This document shows positions 12,035 to 25,837 of a stretch of DNA of 64,000 nucleotides, piece by piece. Position 1 is the first letter of the stretch. Each line of letters opens with the position of its first letter. Below the pieces are notes generated by a model, which was not told the DNA's origin, made no database searches, and was given only the letters and a program-made list of their open reading frames with translations. Source of the stretch: Larus michahellis (taxonomy: Eukaryota > Chordata > Aves > Charadriiformes > Laridae); assembly GCF_964199755.1 (NCBI RefSeq), contig NC_133896.1:91000215-91064214 (forward strand). Reading direction: 5' to 3'. A program made the translations under genes and the position numbers.

Positions 12035-12970
12035 ATGTTCACAGTATTTTACCTCCTTTTTCTAACAATTGCTATAATTGAATCCATAGCAGGACTTCTA
12101 GGAAATGGAATTATCTTGACTGTCAGTTCAACTAGCTGCATCAGGAGCAAAATATTGTCCTCATATGATATGATTATGATCTTTCTGAGTTTATCCAGAT
12201 TCTTTTTGCAGTCCTGGCTGATGTTGGATTTATTCCTAAGTCTGTTTTGCGAAGGCTCCTATTATCAAGAAAATTTGTTTGTAATTTTCAAGACAGTTTT
12301 TGTGTTTCTGAGCTACTCCAGCCTCTGGTTTTCTGCCTGGCTTAGTGTCTTCTATTGTATCAAGGTTGCTAGTTTTACTCAGTCTATCTTCATCTGGCTG
12401 AAGCAAAGAATTTCCAGTCTCATGCCCTGGATGCTGATAGCATCATCTCTTTTCTCCTTTGCAACCTCTCTTCCTTTCGCCTGGGATGTCTACAACGTAC
12501 AAGACAACATCACTGCTCCTTTAACCATGACAAACTCTTCAGAAAGGAGAGTCACAATGAAAGACAGGGTTTTTCTACTGATTCTTCTCTGTAATGCTGG
12601 TATAGTTTTGCCTTTAATACTGTTTGCTTTTTCAAGTGTCCTGCTGATTAGGTCTCTGTCAATACACACCAGAGAGATGAAAAACAATGCAACTGGCTTC
12701 CGGGATCCCAGCTTAGAGGCCCATATTGGTGCCATCAAGTCAGTCTTTTCCTTCCTTATCTTCTATGTTACATATTTTATTTCTTTGGTTCTCATTTTAT
12801 CCAGCATTTTTTTACCTTTTAGCATTGGGGAAATCATATGTATAGCTGTAATGGCTGCCTGTCCTGCAGGACACTCTATGGTCTTAATCTGGAGCAACCC
12901 CAAATTTCGAGAGGCGCCAGCTAGGCTTTTGCACCACACAAACTGCCATGTCAGAACTAGACACATGTAA
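12035..12970 (+). CDS. TAS2R40: Bitter taste receptor, TAS2R40-like (intact, single exon)
   Basis: A complete 311-codon intronless open frame encodes a seven-transmembrane receptor of the TAS2R (taste receptor type 2) family. Such receptors sit in the plasma membrane of taste or chemosensory cells and signal bitter ligands through a G protein. Family hallmarks are in order: E16 and LLGN (21-24) in TM1, LSLSR (51-55) at the end of TM2, WFSAWLSVFYCIKVASF (98-114) in TM3, two N-glycosylation sites (NIT, NSS) in the second extracellular loop, NATGFRDPS and AHIGAIKS in the third inner loop/TM6, and HSMVLIWSNPKFR in TM7. The AHIGAIK and AWL.VFYC segments resemble mammalian TAS2R40 more than TAS2R7 as I remember them. 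Bird TAS2Rs do not sort one-to-one, so the member number is tentative. Length (about 300 aa) is normal. The first ATG gives the expected very short outer N terminus. Confidence 0.93.
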   Translation: MFTVFYLLFLTIAIIESIAGLLGNGIILTVSSTSCIRSKILSSYDMIMIFLSLSRFFLQSWLMLDLFLSLFCEGSYYQENLFVIFKTVFVFLSYSSLWFSAWLSVFYCIKVASFTQSIFIWLKQRISSLMPWMLIASSLFSFATSLPFAWDVYNVQDNITAPLTMTNSSERRVTMKDRVFLLILLCNAGIVLPLILFAFSSVLLIRSLSIHTREMKNNATGFRDPSLEAHIGAIKSVFSFLIFYVTYFISLVLILSSIFLPFSIGEIICIAVMAACPAGHSMVLIWSNPKFREAPARLLHHTNCHVRTRHM

Positions 12971-13800
12971 AAGACGCTGGGCTAGCCTGGACTTTCTAGT
13001 TTAAATCCAAACTAATTAAATTGAAGTCACCAGAGGTACAAAATAATAGAAGCACAAATGAGTGGATTGTGGCCCTGACCTGGAATCATGAAGAAGCTGG
13101 GAATTTGCTTCACTTGGATGTGATCCTTGTAATGAAGATTTCTGTAAGTTCTCTTCTGTTTTAAAAGACAGTTGCCTGCAGAATAGAAGTACTGTACCTG
13201 CTGTACTTTCTTCAGAAATCATCACCATTTCTCAAAGACAGCAGAAAAACAAGGCCAAGACTCAAGATAATAAGGTAATCAATTGAAAAGTTTTAAGTTA
13301 CAAATCAGACTCTCATCAAACTAAGAGAACAGACCTGCTTAAGCACAGGCACGCTCAATTCAATGAAGCCTGGAGGCTGTTTCTGGTTAGTACAAGCACA
13401 CAATGAGGATGCTAAGTAATACCCAAGAATTTGGTAATTTCTTACTGATCATTTTTGACTGCTTGTTGATTCTCTAAGTTGAAAAATATTTTTTGATTCT
13501 AAAAGCATCTTTAAGATTCAAGCATGATCCAGTAAAGAATGACACAGCCTTTTGAGCTTCATGGTATTGCTGAACTAGTAATCAGTGTCTGCGTTACCAA
13601 CAAAAAGACACACTGGAAGACTCCCCAAAATCCTGTGATTAGAGCTAACAGGAAAAAGATTTTCCTTATATGAGACTTTTCTGAAGAATTAATTAAAAGG
13701 TTAATATTTCAGGTTTTGTTATGGAGAATATATTCCTCAAATCAGAGGCATGGATTTGTGTAATTTAAATATTGTCAAATATATTTAAATTACTAAATTA

Positions 13801-13826
13801 TTAAAATTAATTAATTAATTAATTAG
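13801..13826. repeat. Simple repeat (TTAA)n
   Basis: A run of ATTA/AATT units: TTAAAATTAATTAATTAATT continued to 13826. It is an ordinary microsatellite. Confidence 0.9.
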
Positions 13827-16800
13827 CATTATTGAGAAAATAGTTCACCAGTGTTTACATATATGGCTTGAAACGCTCTTTAAAAGTTTCTAGAAATCGC
13901 ACTTCTCCATGATGTGTCTCAATTTTGACAAGCTGTCCCCTGTAATTTTTTCTACACAGGAATTCCTTCAACTTTGGAAATAAATTAAAATTTCCTCAGC
14001 AAAACTCAGCACATTACTGTTACATTAGGACTGGAACTTTATGATCCTTTTCAGTTGCAGTGGGAGCTTACATTCTTTTAAAGTGATCATCACTGAAATA
14101 TATGTGGCTTGAGCCTTGTGTTGACTAAATGCATTCTGATTTAAAATATCTGGTTTTGATGTTGTCACAGTCAATCTGTTTGAAGCAATGGATCTGTTTA
14201 AACTGAGTTTGTGCCAGAATTGCTTTTTTAAAAAGATTTAAAAATACCAAGTTAAAGAATTTTTTCTGTTGGAGTCTTTCTTCCCATTATGACATATACT
14301 GTTCCAGAGGTGACAGCAGTGGCTTGCAGAAGAATTTTGTATGACATTTAACAGACACGGGGAAAACTCAGGACGTGGCAATAACACCATGACATGGCAT
14401 TTTCACCATCTGTGAAAAATGGTGAGAGATTTGATCTGTCTTCTCTATGGTGTCCCCTCGCTGGCCTTAGGGAAAAAAATCTCAGATCTCTCTGACCACA
14501 GGAACAAGCAAGACACATGGGGCCTGGTCAACCCATAAAACATATTTTTTCCTGCTCCAGGGTGAGCTATAAGGTACGTGGCTGCTCAGCGGGGATACCC
14601 TGAACAGCCTCTATCACATAAGTTGGTTTACGTTACATTATTTCTTCTCCATTTCCCCCCTCATGAGTAAACAACCTAACCATGTTCCTCAGTGGACATG
14701 AGATTTGAAAGAGGTTCCTGTGTTATTTTTCAGACTCTTTAAGTGGGTCTTCCCTCCAAAGCTTTCTTTGCATAGAGCTAAATGAAAAAGTTACCTGTGC
14801 ATCAACATGCATTTTGGAATCTAAGAGGGAAAGTAGACAGAAACACTGGAAGTGACCCCTTATAGGGTCAGTCTTCTGGTAGACCTTTCTGTAACTGACC
14901 AGCTAACTAACTTGGCATACTGATAAAAATATCTTTAAAATGAGTTTTATAAACAGTCTACTAAACCCTTGTTGTTCCACTTGATAAATTATTAAATAAG
15001 ATCGTTAAACATTTGTTCTGGTGAAAAAAAACCAACCCATGTACTGGTAGGAAAACAATAGTTGCTAGAGTTATGATTCTTTGATGTAATGCACCTTATC
15101 TGATAGTAGGCATTTTTCTCTTTTCTCTGTTTTGTTTGTAAGCTGGGAGTTGGTTTGAGTCCCCCATCTTAAACTTACGAGTTTGCAAGCTGAAGAAAGT
15201 TTGAAATTCATCTTATCAGACCCTTCTAAAACATTTCAACTATTTCCACACACACCAATGCTACTTAGAGATACTGGCAGCTCTATTTAAAATCTGGTAT
15301 GATAAATCAACTCAGGAAAAAAGCAAATTCAAAGCTCATCCTGTTCTAACACTAGCAGAATGAAATGATACAAATCATGTTGTCTTGTAGCAATTTTCAT
15401 TGAGGATCCAGAAAAAAAAAATACAAGATTTTCTAGAAAAGTGCTCAAACATAGCATAAAACGAAGATTGCAGTATTTGAAACAAAGCTCTTTTCCACTA
15501 AAGAGACTTTTCTGGATTTCTGTAATTTACCAGTTTTACTAGAAGCCTTTCTTTGTGCCTGAGCAGCAAATTCCTTGTAAACTCTATGTGATGGGATTCC
15601 TGCTCCCTGAAGGAGAAGTACTATAAAATTGCAACATTATGACTGTATTTTAACAAAGTGTATTGTCTTTAGATTCCTTTGTATTGGACAGACAGAAAAT
15701 TAGTTCCATTATACTGCATGGGTCTGTGGACTATCAGATACTGATGAAGCCATACACAGAAAAGGCCCCGAACAAAATGTTTACCGGTTCACAGTCAGAA
15801 CTTCAGGTTTGTGACAATATCAATATATTGTATAAAAGTACCCTGCAGATGACTGGTAAATCATAAAATCCTTCGTAATGATAAAAAATAATCAATGAGA
15901 AATTCAGAGGAAAAAGGACAACAGCCCTCATTTGTTTTCTGAATCAGAGTCTGGCCTCTTTTCCAAGTGATGAAACAGTAATTTGATTCTAGTCATTAGC
16001 TCAAGGCAAGAAATGCAAAGATGTGCTATGTAATTGATAGATCACTACGGGATCATTCTCTGATTTGCATACCAGTAAGCACAGCCGGAATTTTCCTAAC
16101 TGAAATTCTAGAAAACATGCTATGGATTCTGCTTTCAATGCGCATCAAAATGGGATTTTAAGAAATAGGAAAACCTGTCAATGGTACACAGATACAGCTC
16201 ATTCCTCACAGACCTTCCTGAAACAAACACTGCACGTGCACACCAACATATACCTGCACATGCACACACTGGCAAGCAGGCGACTTGTATGATGGTTCCT
16301 CATACTTTTGCATGTGCATGTAAAAATGGACGGCAGGACTTCCACATTAAGCTGGATAGCAACTTAAAGCAAAATATACATCTTTTAAAAGGGCATAGTT
16401 TCTTCATTACACTTCATTTTCTTTCATCTTCATGTGGCTTAATTTGTGGACATATGGAAATGCAACTGTTAGTCATGCCTAAACCAGCATATCTGATATG
16501 GCAGGTTACAAATGTCTTCCACAAGTCCAATTTTGTTGTTTATTTAAGCCAATTCACTGAGCTCTCTTTGTGTCCACTCTCTTACTTAAGCAGGGATACC
16601 TCTTAGAACAGTATCTTTGTTGCACAAAGGGGAGTTAAAACAGTGATGCCTACACTTAGCATTTGAAATATTTCCCTCTGTCCTATGAAATGGAATTCTT
16701 TTCTTTCCTTTTTGTCACCTGGAACGCTACGCTAAGCTCAGAGAAGAAAAATGGGATTGCTGTTACTTTCAGGTTGTTGCGAAGATATGTGTTGTATGAA

Positions 16801-19800
16801 TCTAAATTACAGCATGGACAGAAATTCCAGTTTATTGTGATAATATATATATGTTTGTAAAATCCCAGGAGCCGTTAAGATCAGTTCCTGCAAAACGGAA
16901 GACATTTCTGCTGAAAGGATTTGTCATCAAAACACAGTTTGTCGAAACAGAATCACAGTAAGGCTACATCTGCAAGTATATCTTACATTTATATGGATTC
17001 CTACATCACTTATTTTAAAGGGCAGAAAAAGACACCTGAATAGAAAACCTCATCTTTCCCAGAAAAAAATGCTCATTTTAAAACATCTCAGCTTCTGTGT
17101 GTCTTTGCATTTTTGTGTGTGTTTGTGAAAAGCTGTCCTGAAAGTACGTATTTGCCAAACCCATTTTCTGCAGAAATCACTTTTGTAAGGCTTCTAAATT
17201 TAAACTTCTTCATTGATATACAGACACTGAGGTTTGAAAAGCTGAAGTGACAGACATCAGCCTTAATGGTATAAGAGCTACCAAATTTTTTTCCAACATT
17301 GTTTGATCAAAGACTAAGAAGATGCCACTGTATAAGAACAAGGCACGAAGTAACTTACACTCTCTAAAGTGGGGAAAGAGTTGAAAGGGAAGACAAACAC
17401 GACACATACTCAGTGCAGGACAGAGAAAAACTAAAGGAAAAAAGTAGACTGTTGTAAGACTGGTTATGAGTACAGGAGGCTAGCAATACGAAGGGAATTA
17501 ATTAATTAATTGGTGGGACTTTCCTTAATCATCTGTACCGGCTTTTTCTCACCATCTGAGCACATGTTTCTTCACCATTTTTGTTGGAGGTCACCACAGT
17601 TTTCAACTCCTGGACAGGCAAGATCATCAGAGTCTTCACTGCTTGACACATTCCTTCCAACCAGGGGCAGGAGCAGAAGGACACGTTATACAAATAGCCG
17701 ATATCATTTCTCAATGGGTTGTGTCTTTTATGGCAAAACTTGGTCATCATATGGAAGTAAAGCAGAGGGGACAGCATGCTCAGACATATTTCAGTTGCTA
17801 GAAGAACAATATAGACTTTCTCAGGAAGAAAGAAAGTAAGAGAAGGACATTGAATTATAGAAGAATTTCACATACATATGGATTTTCCCTGCAAATTTGA
17901 AAACAATTAAGACTATATTTTTGAAGGAAGCCACAGTTTTTGTGCCTAATATTTTTTAGCAGGGTAGCTTAGTCTTGTAGTTACACCAGAAATGAGGCAG
18001 AATTTTGGTTAATTCTGTGCTCATTAAACACAAATGTGTCTCAAGGGTTTGGTGGGTGACTTGAAACTCCATACATACTTTTCTATGTACCCAATACTTT
18101 AATGAATGAGTAAGTGTAAGGTAATCCTTCAAATTGTTTTGAAACGCCTTTGTGCGGTTATCATATAATTGTATAATTATTTGGTTTGAATGTAAGTTTT
18201 TAGCGTAAATGGTATTATAGTTTCACACTATATACACTGTATTTACATACCGTTTCAGACATTTTTTTAGATAATTTCCTAAAATTGAATAATTCTAGCT
18301 TTTGCATTTGCAAGGAAATTTTTATGATTAAATAAAAGTAAACTGTTCTTAGTCCTGTAATTTTTTTCATCAAATAATACCATGTTATGGATTAAAGTGT
18401 TCTGCATCTCACATCCAAGCTTACAGGCATATGGTATCTGTGGATGGATTTTTTGCAGGCTGTTTTTTCACAGTTTCCTGACAACAGTGACTTTGAGAAT
18501 TTTGAAAATAAAATGACTGTTGTAACTGCTGTTATCTGGTGTGGTTCATCTTTACTAACGGGTTAATCAAAACACTTATGAACTGTGGTACACGCCTGCT
18601 CCCTGATCACAGTAAGAACTCACAGATACCAGGGCTACAGGTACTACAGATAGCTACGTATTTAGGAGAAGGCTACAGAGGAATTAACTTGAGAAGCAGT
18701 AACACCAGTCTCACGTGTGGGCATCATTATGCAAGTAGGTTTGATATTCTTGAAAAGTAACTTTTCTCTGATTATTGTTGCACTTCTTTATATTTTTGTG
18801 ACTTGCCGACAACAACTCATCCTAAACAAGGGTAGTGTCAAATATAAAGTCATTGTCACTCTGTTAGGAGCAACAACCATGCTATTTCTGCAAGCCAGAA
18901 GAGGACTTAAACCTTACTATTTCCTTCACATAACATGTTGTAAGAAAGCCAGATTTGAAACAGAAGTCCAAAAAACACTGGAAGAAACTCCTAAAATTTT
19001 CTAGATCTCTCATTGCTTATCTTTGAAGTTTATTTGCGCCTAGAGCTTCAGTTCTGCAAGCACCAAGAAGCAGTCTACACTATTTCTGACTCAAATTCTG
19101 GTGAATAAAAAACAACACCTAGGTAAAGCAGCACATACATTTGCCATGCATTATGTTTGCCCTGCCCACATGAAGTGTGAATCAATAGAGTTGAGCAGCT
19201 TCAAAGATTTAATACCAGCCACCTTATATTCGTGAAGAGTTAGTAGGAGAGGAACATGGCTCTCCTCCCTTTCCTTGCCTACTGTCTAGAATACTTCTTC
19301 AAGGAAAAGAGCCTGGACTGAGTGTCTTATGAAACCTGATAACATGCAAACAGACATACCAGCAAGAGGTTATTAGGCTGTAAGCATGAAGGGGCTTGGG
19401 CAAGTAGGAGGTTCTCTCCACTCACTTGGTTGAGATGCTTCCTAGTATAAGACTAATGGCACACAACAGAGAAACTGCCTGCCACTTACCATAGTAAGTG
19501 TCCTGAACTAAGAAGCAAAGTCCTTGTTTCCAGTTCCTTTTCTATCCATGGATTATTAGATTTAGATGAAATGTTTGTTGGACAAAAACCCAGTAGAAAT
19601 GGGGGAAAAAAACCCAGATGCAATCCTACACGTAGGAGCTGAAGTGTCTTCCTGGGAATCTGATGTCATGCTCGGGTTTGGGCTACACACCCTCGGCCTA
19701 CATTTTTCTATAGAAGAGTCTTAGGTGTTCTTTGTTTGTACATGGGTTACCAGTTCCCTATGGGGACCCTATCCCTTTGCTTTACCAAATCAATTTCATA

Positions 19801-20700
19801 CAACCTCCAGAGCCTTGGTTACTGATATTAGCTAAGTCAGCTTAATTCTAGGTGTATGATATTCAATTTTTCTTCTGTAGAGTGTTAGGCTGCAGTTACA
19901 AATCAGAAGCATTTTGACTGGCACATCTTGCAAATGAATTCCTGATTTTTTTATTGCCTGTTCTTTCTGGGCACAGGATGGAATTGTACAGAAAGATGAT
20001 ACACAGGTTAAACATAGAAAGATTTAAATGATCCAAACAGGATATGCAAACAGCCAGTCACCATAGTTTGCATTCTTATGATTACTGATTGGGCTTTTAC
20101 AATCAAAACATTCTTTCCTGAGATAAGAGAAATGTCTTTGGGACTTTCTGGGAGATCCACAACTTCGTCTTTATCTGAGTATGCATTGTAAGAGCAGTAC
20201 TATCATCCTGATTTTAGTTTGATTAAGATCTATATACAGATGGTACTTGTGAAAGGCGATAAATAATTTTAAGGCAGCATCTTGAAAATATGCCTAATAT
20301 ATGTTGTATAAAAATATAAAAACCTCTAAAGATCAGTCAAAAGGGACTAATCATACTTGATGCTCAAATTTTCAGTGCTGAAATTATTTCCTTGAAAAGA
20401 TATAGGCATTCTTCTATTCTCCAAACTTGAAAATGTAACGATTCAATCACACATACATAACCGGAGCATTTAAAACTCTTGAATAGATTTTCTGCTTCTG
20501 TATATCAATACATGCGACATCAGGGTTATTGCAAATTCTACTTTCCTTGACAGAAGATTATGTCATGGAGAAACCCAGATCACAAACGGTATTTACTTTA
20601 ATGTCTTTTATTAATTAAGCTGCTATTTTATTAGAATACATTTTTCATTAGTAGATAGCTATTCACACAGTACAGACACTTAACTCCTTACACAGTTCCC

Positions 20701-20740
20701 TCTCTCTCTCTGTCTCACACACACGCACACACACCCCCCT
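20701..20740. repeat. Microsatellite (TC)n then (CA)n
   Basis: TCTCTCTCTCTGTCTCACAC followed by ACACGCACACACACCCCCC: an interrupted compound dinucleotide repeat. Confidence 0.9.
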
Positions 20741-20878
20741 CTATAAATGCTCACTCATAGTAACCTGGTCAGAGTAATGGCTGAGACCAACCCCAGCTGT
20801 TTATTCAACAGCTGTGCAACAGTAGCTTTTAGGTCAGTGCTCAGAAAATTCCTAAAGAGATCCTTTATCTCATCAAGT

Positions 20879-20931
20879 ATATATATATATACACATATAT
20901 GTGTACATACGTATACCTATATTTGTATATC
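20879..20931. repeat. AT-rich simple repeat (TA/CATA)n
   Basis: ATATATATATATACACATAT followed by ATGTGTACATACG, a degenerate alternating purine-pyrimidine tract. Confidence 0.85.
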
Positions 20932-23900
20932 ATCTTCTCCTCTTTTTATAGAACAGCTATCGCCACCTCGGTTGACAAAAATTTTTGTGCTTTTGCTGAT
21001 TTTCTTACATTTAGGGGGGGTTTGTAGCCTAATTTGGCATTTTTTTGGTGTGCCACCATGTAGATGCAGATGAAGGTGGTCATGGTTTCTTTCTCCCTTT
21101 AAGCCTCTCTGACACTTTATGGAGGGTCATAAGTCAAATCTGAGATCTACTGAAGGAGTGATTGTTTCTTTCAAGTGTTTGGTGACATGTTTCCTAACAA
21201 TAACATTCTAGAAGTTCAAGAGTACGTGCTAATTCAGAGTTTCCATATTGTAAACGTCAGAACTATTTTTTTAGCCTTTTTAAGGATCAAGAATCCTGAG
21301 ACACAGCTAAGTTCATAGGATAGGTATACTTCAGATTAATAAGTAAAAATCTGTTAAGGATATCTGGCTAACAGCTATACAAATACACAGAAAGCAATGA
21401 GTGGAAAATCAAAACTCAGTCTAATCCCTCTGAATCAGCTACTCCTAAAACCACTGAAGATTACTAATTTAGTAATTATCCCTGTTGTAAAACACTCAAT
21501 GGTGATTCAGTTCTCTTTGGAATGCAATGCAAGTGAAGACAGACTACTGCATAAAGGAGTACAGAGGTTAAAATGGGGAGCTTGGGGAAGAGGAGAATTT
21601 GGGGATTAAACAATGGAATTTTGGGAATGTAGAGGAAGAATTAAGGGACGTTTACAGGGAATAGGGAGGATCATCTTATGGAGGAAACTGGAGAAATTGG
21701 GAAAGGGGAGTATAAAGGATGCCATTGCATATAAGCAGTAAACTTGTCTGATCACTACAGACTGTCCTGTCTTCTTATTAAGTTCTAACTGTTTTCATGT
21801 GAGTATGTTCTCTCTTTCTTCTGTGTCTGTGGTCTGCCAGCAAACTTCAAGCTTGACTCTCTAGTGAGTGAGAAGTTCATGAGCTAGGTACTGGAGAATC
21901 CGAGGGTCCAGAAGCCAGCTACCAGAAAGACCCACTGGTTTTTGTTGGAAAATTTCTGACGGCCACTTCTCCGAAAGCATTTGGACCCACGAGAGAGTAA
22001 CAAAATGTACAACTAGCTTTTGGAAGTTTTTGACAAACACATTCATAAAGATTCACAAATGTAAATACTACTCCAGATGACTTCATTTCAGATGTTTGTT
22101 TAAACCATTGTCAGTTTGAGATACAGAGATTAATCATTCTCAAAGCTCAGTTTTAACTTAACCACAGGATACATCTCATTTCTCTGAAACTTAAAATCCC
22201 TCCAGCATGGTCTGAGTAAGGAAGAAAGTGGTTTCCTTCCTAACTGCTTGTTTTCCTTCAGACACCCCCATCTTTACCTTAGCATTAAGTGTATTAGCTC
22301 CATCTCTTAGCTCCATCTATGTTTTATTTCAAGATAACATCAGTTCGAAGATACGCATACTTATATAGTCCCAAAACAAGTGCTGAAGCAGCCTATATTA
22401 ACTTTGGACCACAAGACATGTGTTTGCGTGTGTGTATTTATCTTCCTCACCCACTTTCATAGATGTATGGGACCGAAGGTCTTAAGACCTGGAGGAAACT
22501 TTTTGAAACATGTACAGCCTCCTGTACAAAAGGGTTCATATTCTGATTAAATCAATTTAATAACACTGTAGGACAAATATATTCAAGAATTTGGTTTTAC
22601 TTGTAAGCCTAATAGTTTGAGAGCTTACCAGAAACCCTTACTGATGGCACTGTCTGGTAAGCAGAGAGCACAGCATCTCTTCCTGAACACTGCAGAGCAA
22701 CAAGTTGCCCCAGCGCTGGGGCAGTAGCTCCTTCACCTGCCTGCCTTTAGCAGGCTGGAGAGGCTGACGTGGGTAAGCAGCCAAGGGGCAGCAAAAGCAG
22801 CTGCACAATAAGAAACGCTGGAATGCTGTCTGGGTGGAGACCAACAAATTACAGACAAAGATTTGCTGTGCTCCGCCAACGTTAATTGGAAAACTGTGTG
22901 CCCCTGGAGTCAAAAGTATGGAAAACAGAGCTCTATATGGATACAGTTCCTGTCATTCTAAGGGAAACACTGTGTCAGCTGTGGAAACACAGCCACCCTG
23001 CATGGTAGAGGGAATTAAACAATTGGCGTAGAGCTGTTTGCCTCTTAGTTATGTTGCAGTGAGTGATGTATTTTAAAATTCTAAGTTTTAATGTGCAGCA
23101 ACCATAAGACACAAATTTCACACAGATAGAGGAGAACTGTGTCCAAAGGGACTGGAGGTAAAGATTACTGCTGCAAGCTGAAATCGTGGGAGCGGAGAGT
23201 GTCTTGTGGAAAACATTTTGGCTTATGGGTCAGCTCTGGTACTGCATTTCTGTCATAAAAGCCTGTATTGGGTGAATATGTATGAACGAGCAGTGCCTAT
23301 GTGTGTGAATGGAAAGACAGTAACCAGAAATCTGATCAAGGAATGGACGGGTAGGTGCTGAGAGGCAGCATGTTGAAGTCTCCCAAAAATATATACGGTC
23401 TGGAGAGTCTCAGTCCTGTGGATCCACAAGAACAGAAAAACTCAGAACATCAAGAATCTCAAGTCTGTCAGGGCCACCAGCACACAATGATACCAGCTTA
23501 GATAACTTAGACCACATCCTAGGATGCAGTGTCTTCTGTATACAAAGACAACAAAATTATATACACACCTGCTGAAAAATGAGCCCTAAAGGACCTTTCT
23601 GAGCTCAGTTGGAAGCCCTTGGCATCACAACCCTTTGCTTTTGGGATGGGCCTCCCAGTCTTGCCCTAAACGGTAACTGACAGTGAGTGCCCGAGTGTGA
23701 GGCAGTAATTGAGCGTACTGTGTGAAAAGTTATCTGCTATTAATAATAACAGCTTGTTTCTATTAACATTTTAACTAGTAAAACATCATTTAATAAACAT
23801 TGATTGTGATCTTTTTCTCCCCTGACTTGAACACCTATCAGGAAAATTTACAATTCTACTGATGAAACCATCCTGTCCTTGCTTGACTTTTTAGGATTAG

Positions 23901-24269
23901 CACAGGCTCATCAGTGGTTGTCTGCCTGAGTCCCACCTGTACCTCACTTGACCAATAAGTATTCTGTTAATACTGCTCATTCCCTCTTCACTGACCTGCC
24001 TCCCCTGCACTTTGTTGGTCACGGTATAGGGAAATCTGAGAGTTTGCATGTCCATAGAGGAGGGTCCATTGCCAAGTACCAGATGAAAATGCTACATTGT
24101 CATGACGAAGTACGTTTTTTCGGTCTACTCTACAGCAATCTTCCTTGTTCACATTCAGATTTACTTCTCTGGATAATTCCAGGAAACAGAGGAGGTTGTA
24201 GTTCTACCACATCTTGCACTATGCATTCTCTAATGTTTCTACAGCAAAAGTATGATTTATACAGAAGGT

Positions 24270-25080
24270 CTATTGTGGTAAGGGATTTAAGGGGACAACC
24301 CCAGTCATCAAGCCTACATTTGTGTTAACCGAAAGAAACGTGCCCAGTAATTCCTTTCAGTGATTCCGACCTTGGTCATCACTAAAAAAGTTTCTTTCTG
24401 TTACCATTTTTGTTGGAAGCTTATTGCAGGACCTCATTTTTCTGATTGCTAGAAGCCTCCTTGTGACATCCAGTCTTACATGTCTTCACAGCATCTTTAT
24501 ACTTTTCTTCACATTATACAGTTCTTGTTCCAGTTAGTGTTAACCTGTCTGAAAATACTTAGAAGCAGAAGTTTCTTTTGTGAGACTGGCATTTTTTGTT
24601 ATTTTCTTCATCACCCTTTGACCGTAAGACAGACTCTGTATTCCTCTGATTATCCTTAAAGGCCTTCTTTGTATTGTTCCAACTCTAGTACATTATTTTA
24701 CTTATACATGAGTAAAATTGTTAACTGCAGAAAATACTCTGTAGAGTAACCTTAAGAATCCTCTATCTGTACTGCAAATTCTCAACTAATACAGCCTAAA
24801 ATTGCATTTGCCTTTTTTTATAATGATATGATTCCGCTTCATTGATTACAGAATGAAAAGATCTAGGCATTTTTCTTCCTTTTATGTAGTAATATGTTTC
24901 ATCCAGTCACCTTACCCTCATCCTCAAGTTATCTCCTTCCTCCTTGGTGCTGTTGGTGCGTCCTAACTTTGCATTATCTACCCATACTACTCTTACCACT
25001 GTCTTAAGGGAACACCATGCTTGTTTCAGCGGAATGTCTCAACAAAAAGTCTTTTTCCTCTATATGGAATTGTAACAGGT
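24270..25080 (-). repeat. Probable ancient CR1/L3-type LINE remnant
   Basis: The stretch has the texture of very old reverse-oriented CR1-superfamily sequence. Phrases such as 'GGCCTTCTTTGTATTGTTCC', 'GCCTAAAATTGCATTTGCC' and 'GAAGCCTCCTTGTGACATCC' are familiar from decayed CR1/L3 copies. No terminal repeat or open frame is left and the boundaries are guesses. Confidence 0.4.
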
Positions 25081-25837
25081 CTGCTTTTAAAAATATTTGC
25101 CCAGAAGAACAATCTGAGAGCTAACACAAAGGGCTGTTGGTAACCACAAGGGTGTCTTCCTCATGAGCAGAAGAAAAAACCTCATAACAGAAAAGATTTT
25201 GAGTTAAAATTAAAAACTCATGTCCAAAAATCCATAATGGAACAGAGTCTTGATAGGATTAATGTTGCAGCACAACCAGGGTATAACATGACCCAGAAAA
25301 CAGAGGTAAAACCTGAAATTAGGAATAGACAAAAATTACAACCCAGACAACAGAAGGAAACAAAAGAAAAGGAGCTTTAAGGGAAAAGGGGAAACATAGC
25401 TAATTGTAGAAGAAGGAACTGCTACAGATTCAAAGAGTTGTCTCTAAAAGAGAACACTGAGAGCCTCCTGAATATTTAGAACATGCCTTCCACCTCTGTT
25501 ATACATACAAGCAGAAATAACAGACACCATATTAAATCCAGCGTAGCTTTCTGTGTCCCTTATTCAAATCAACCAAATATTTTTAACAGAAAGGGAGATT
25601 TGGAAGAACTGGGACAAACGATATACTCTACATTTAAAGACGTCTCATAAGCTACTTCTAAGGAAGGAATGAATTAAATGAGATTCCCTATTTGTTTAAG
25701 AACGCAAATATAAGATGGAGATAGAACCTGCCTTTCAAAAGTCTCTTTACCATCAAGAAAAGAAAAAAAAAACCACAACACAAAAGAAAAGTTAAAAAAA
25801 GAAACATTCCAGTTCAGAGAAACTGAAAGACTTGTTC

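Larger units (their letters stand above)
12971..24260. other. Long intergenic stretch with no supported gene
   Basis: Unique AT-rich sequence. ORFs up to 141 codons occur (for example 16181-16606 and 17510-17839) but none shows a domain. A purine-rich block at 21.55-21.75 kb ends in a TATA-like 'GAGTATAAAGGATG' and could be an old LTR edge, but I cannot support that. Simple repeats inside it are listed separately. Confidence 0.5.

Noticed and set aside
17510-17839. 109-codon plus-strand ORF ending near a GTAAGA, with an 82-codon ORF opposite
   Set aside because: No domain, no acceptor evidence, and both strands are open, so it is most likely chance. A transcript would be needed to revive it.
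21590-21780. LTR-like promoter text (GAGTATAAAGGATG) after a purine-rich block
   Set aside because: No TG/CA ends, target duplication or second copy could be found.
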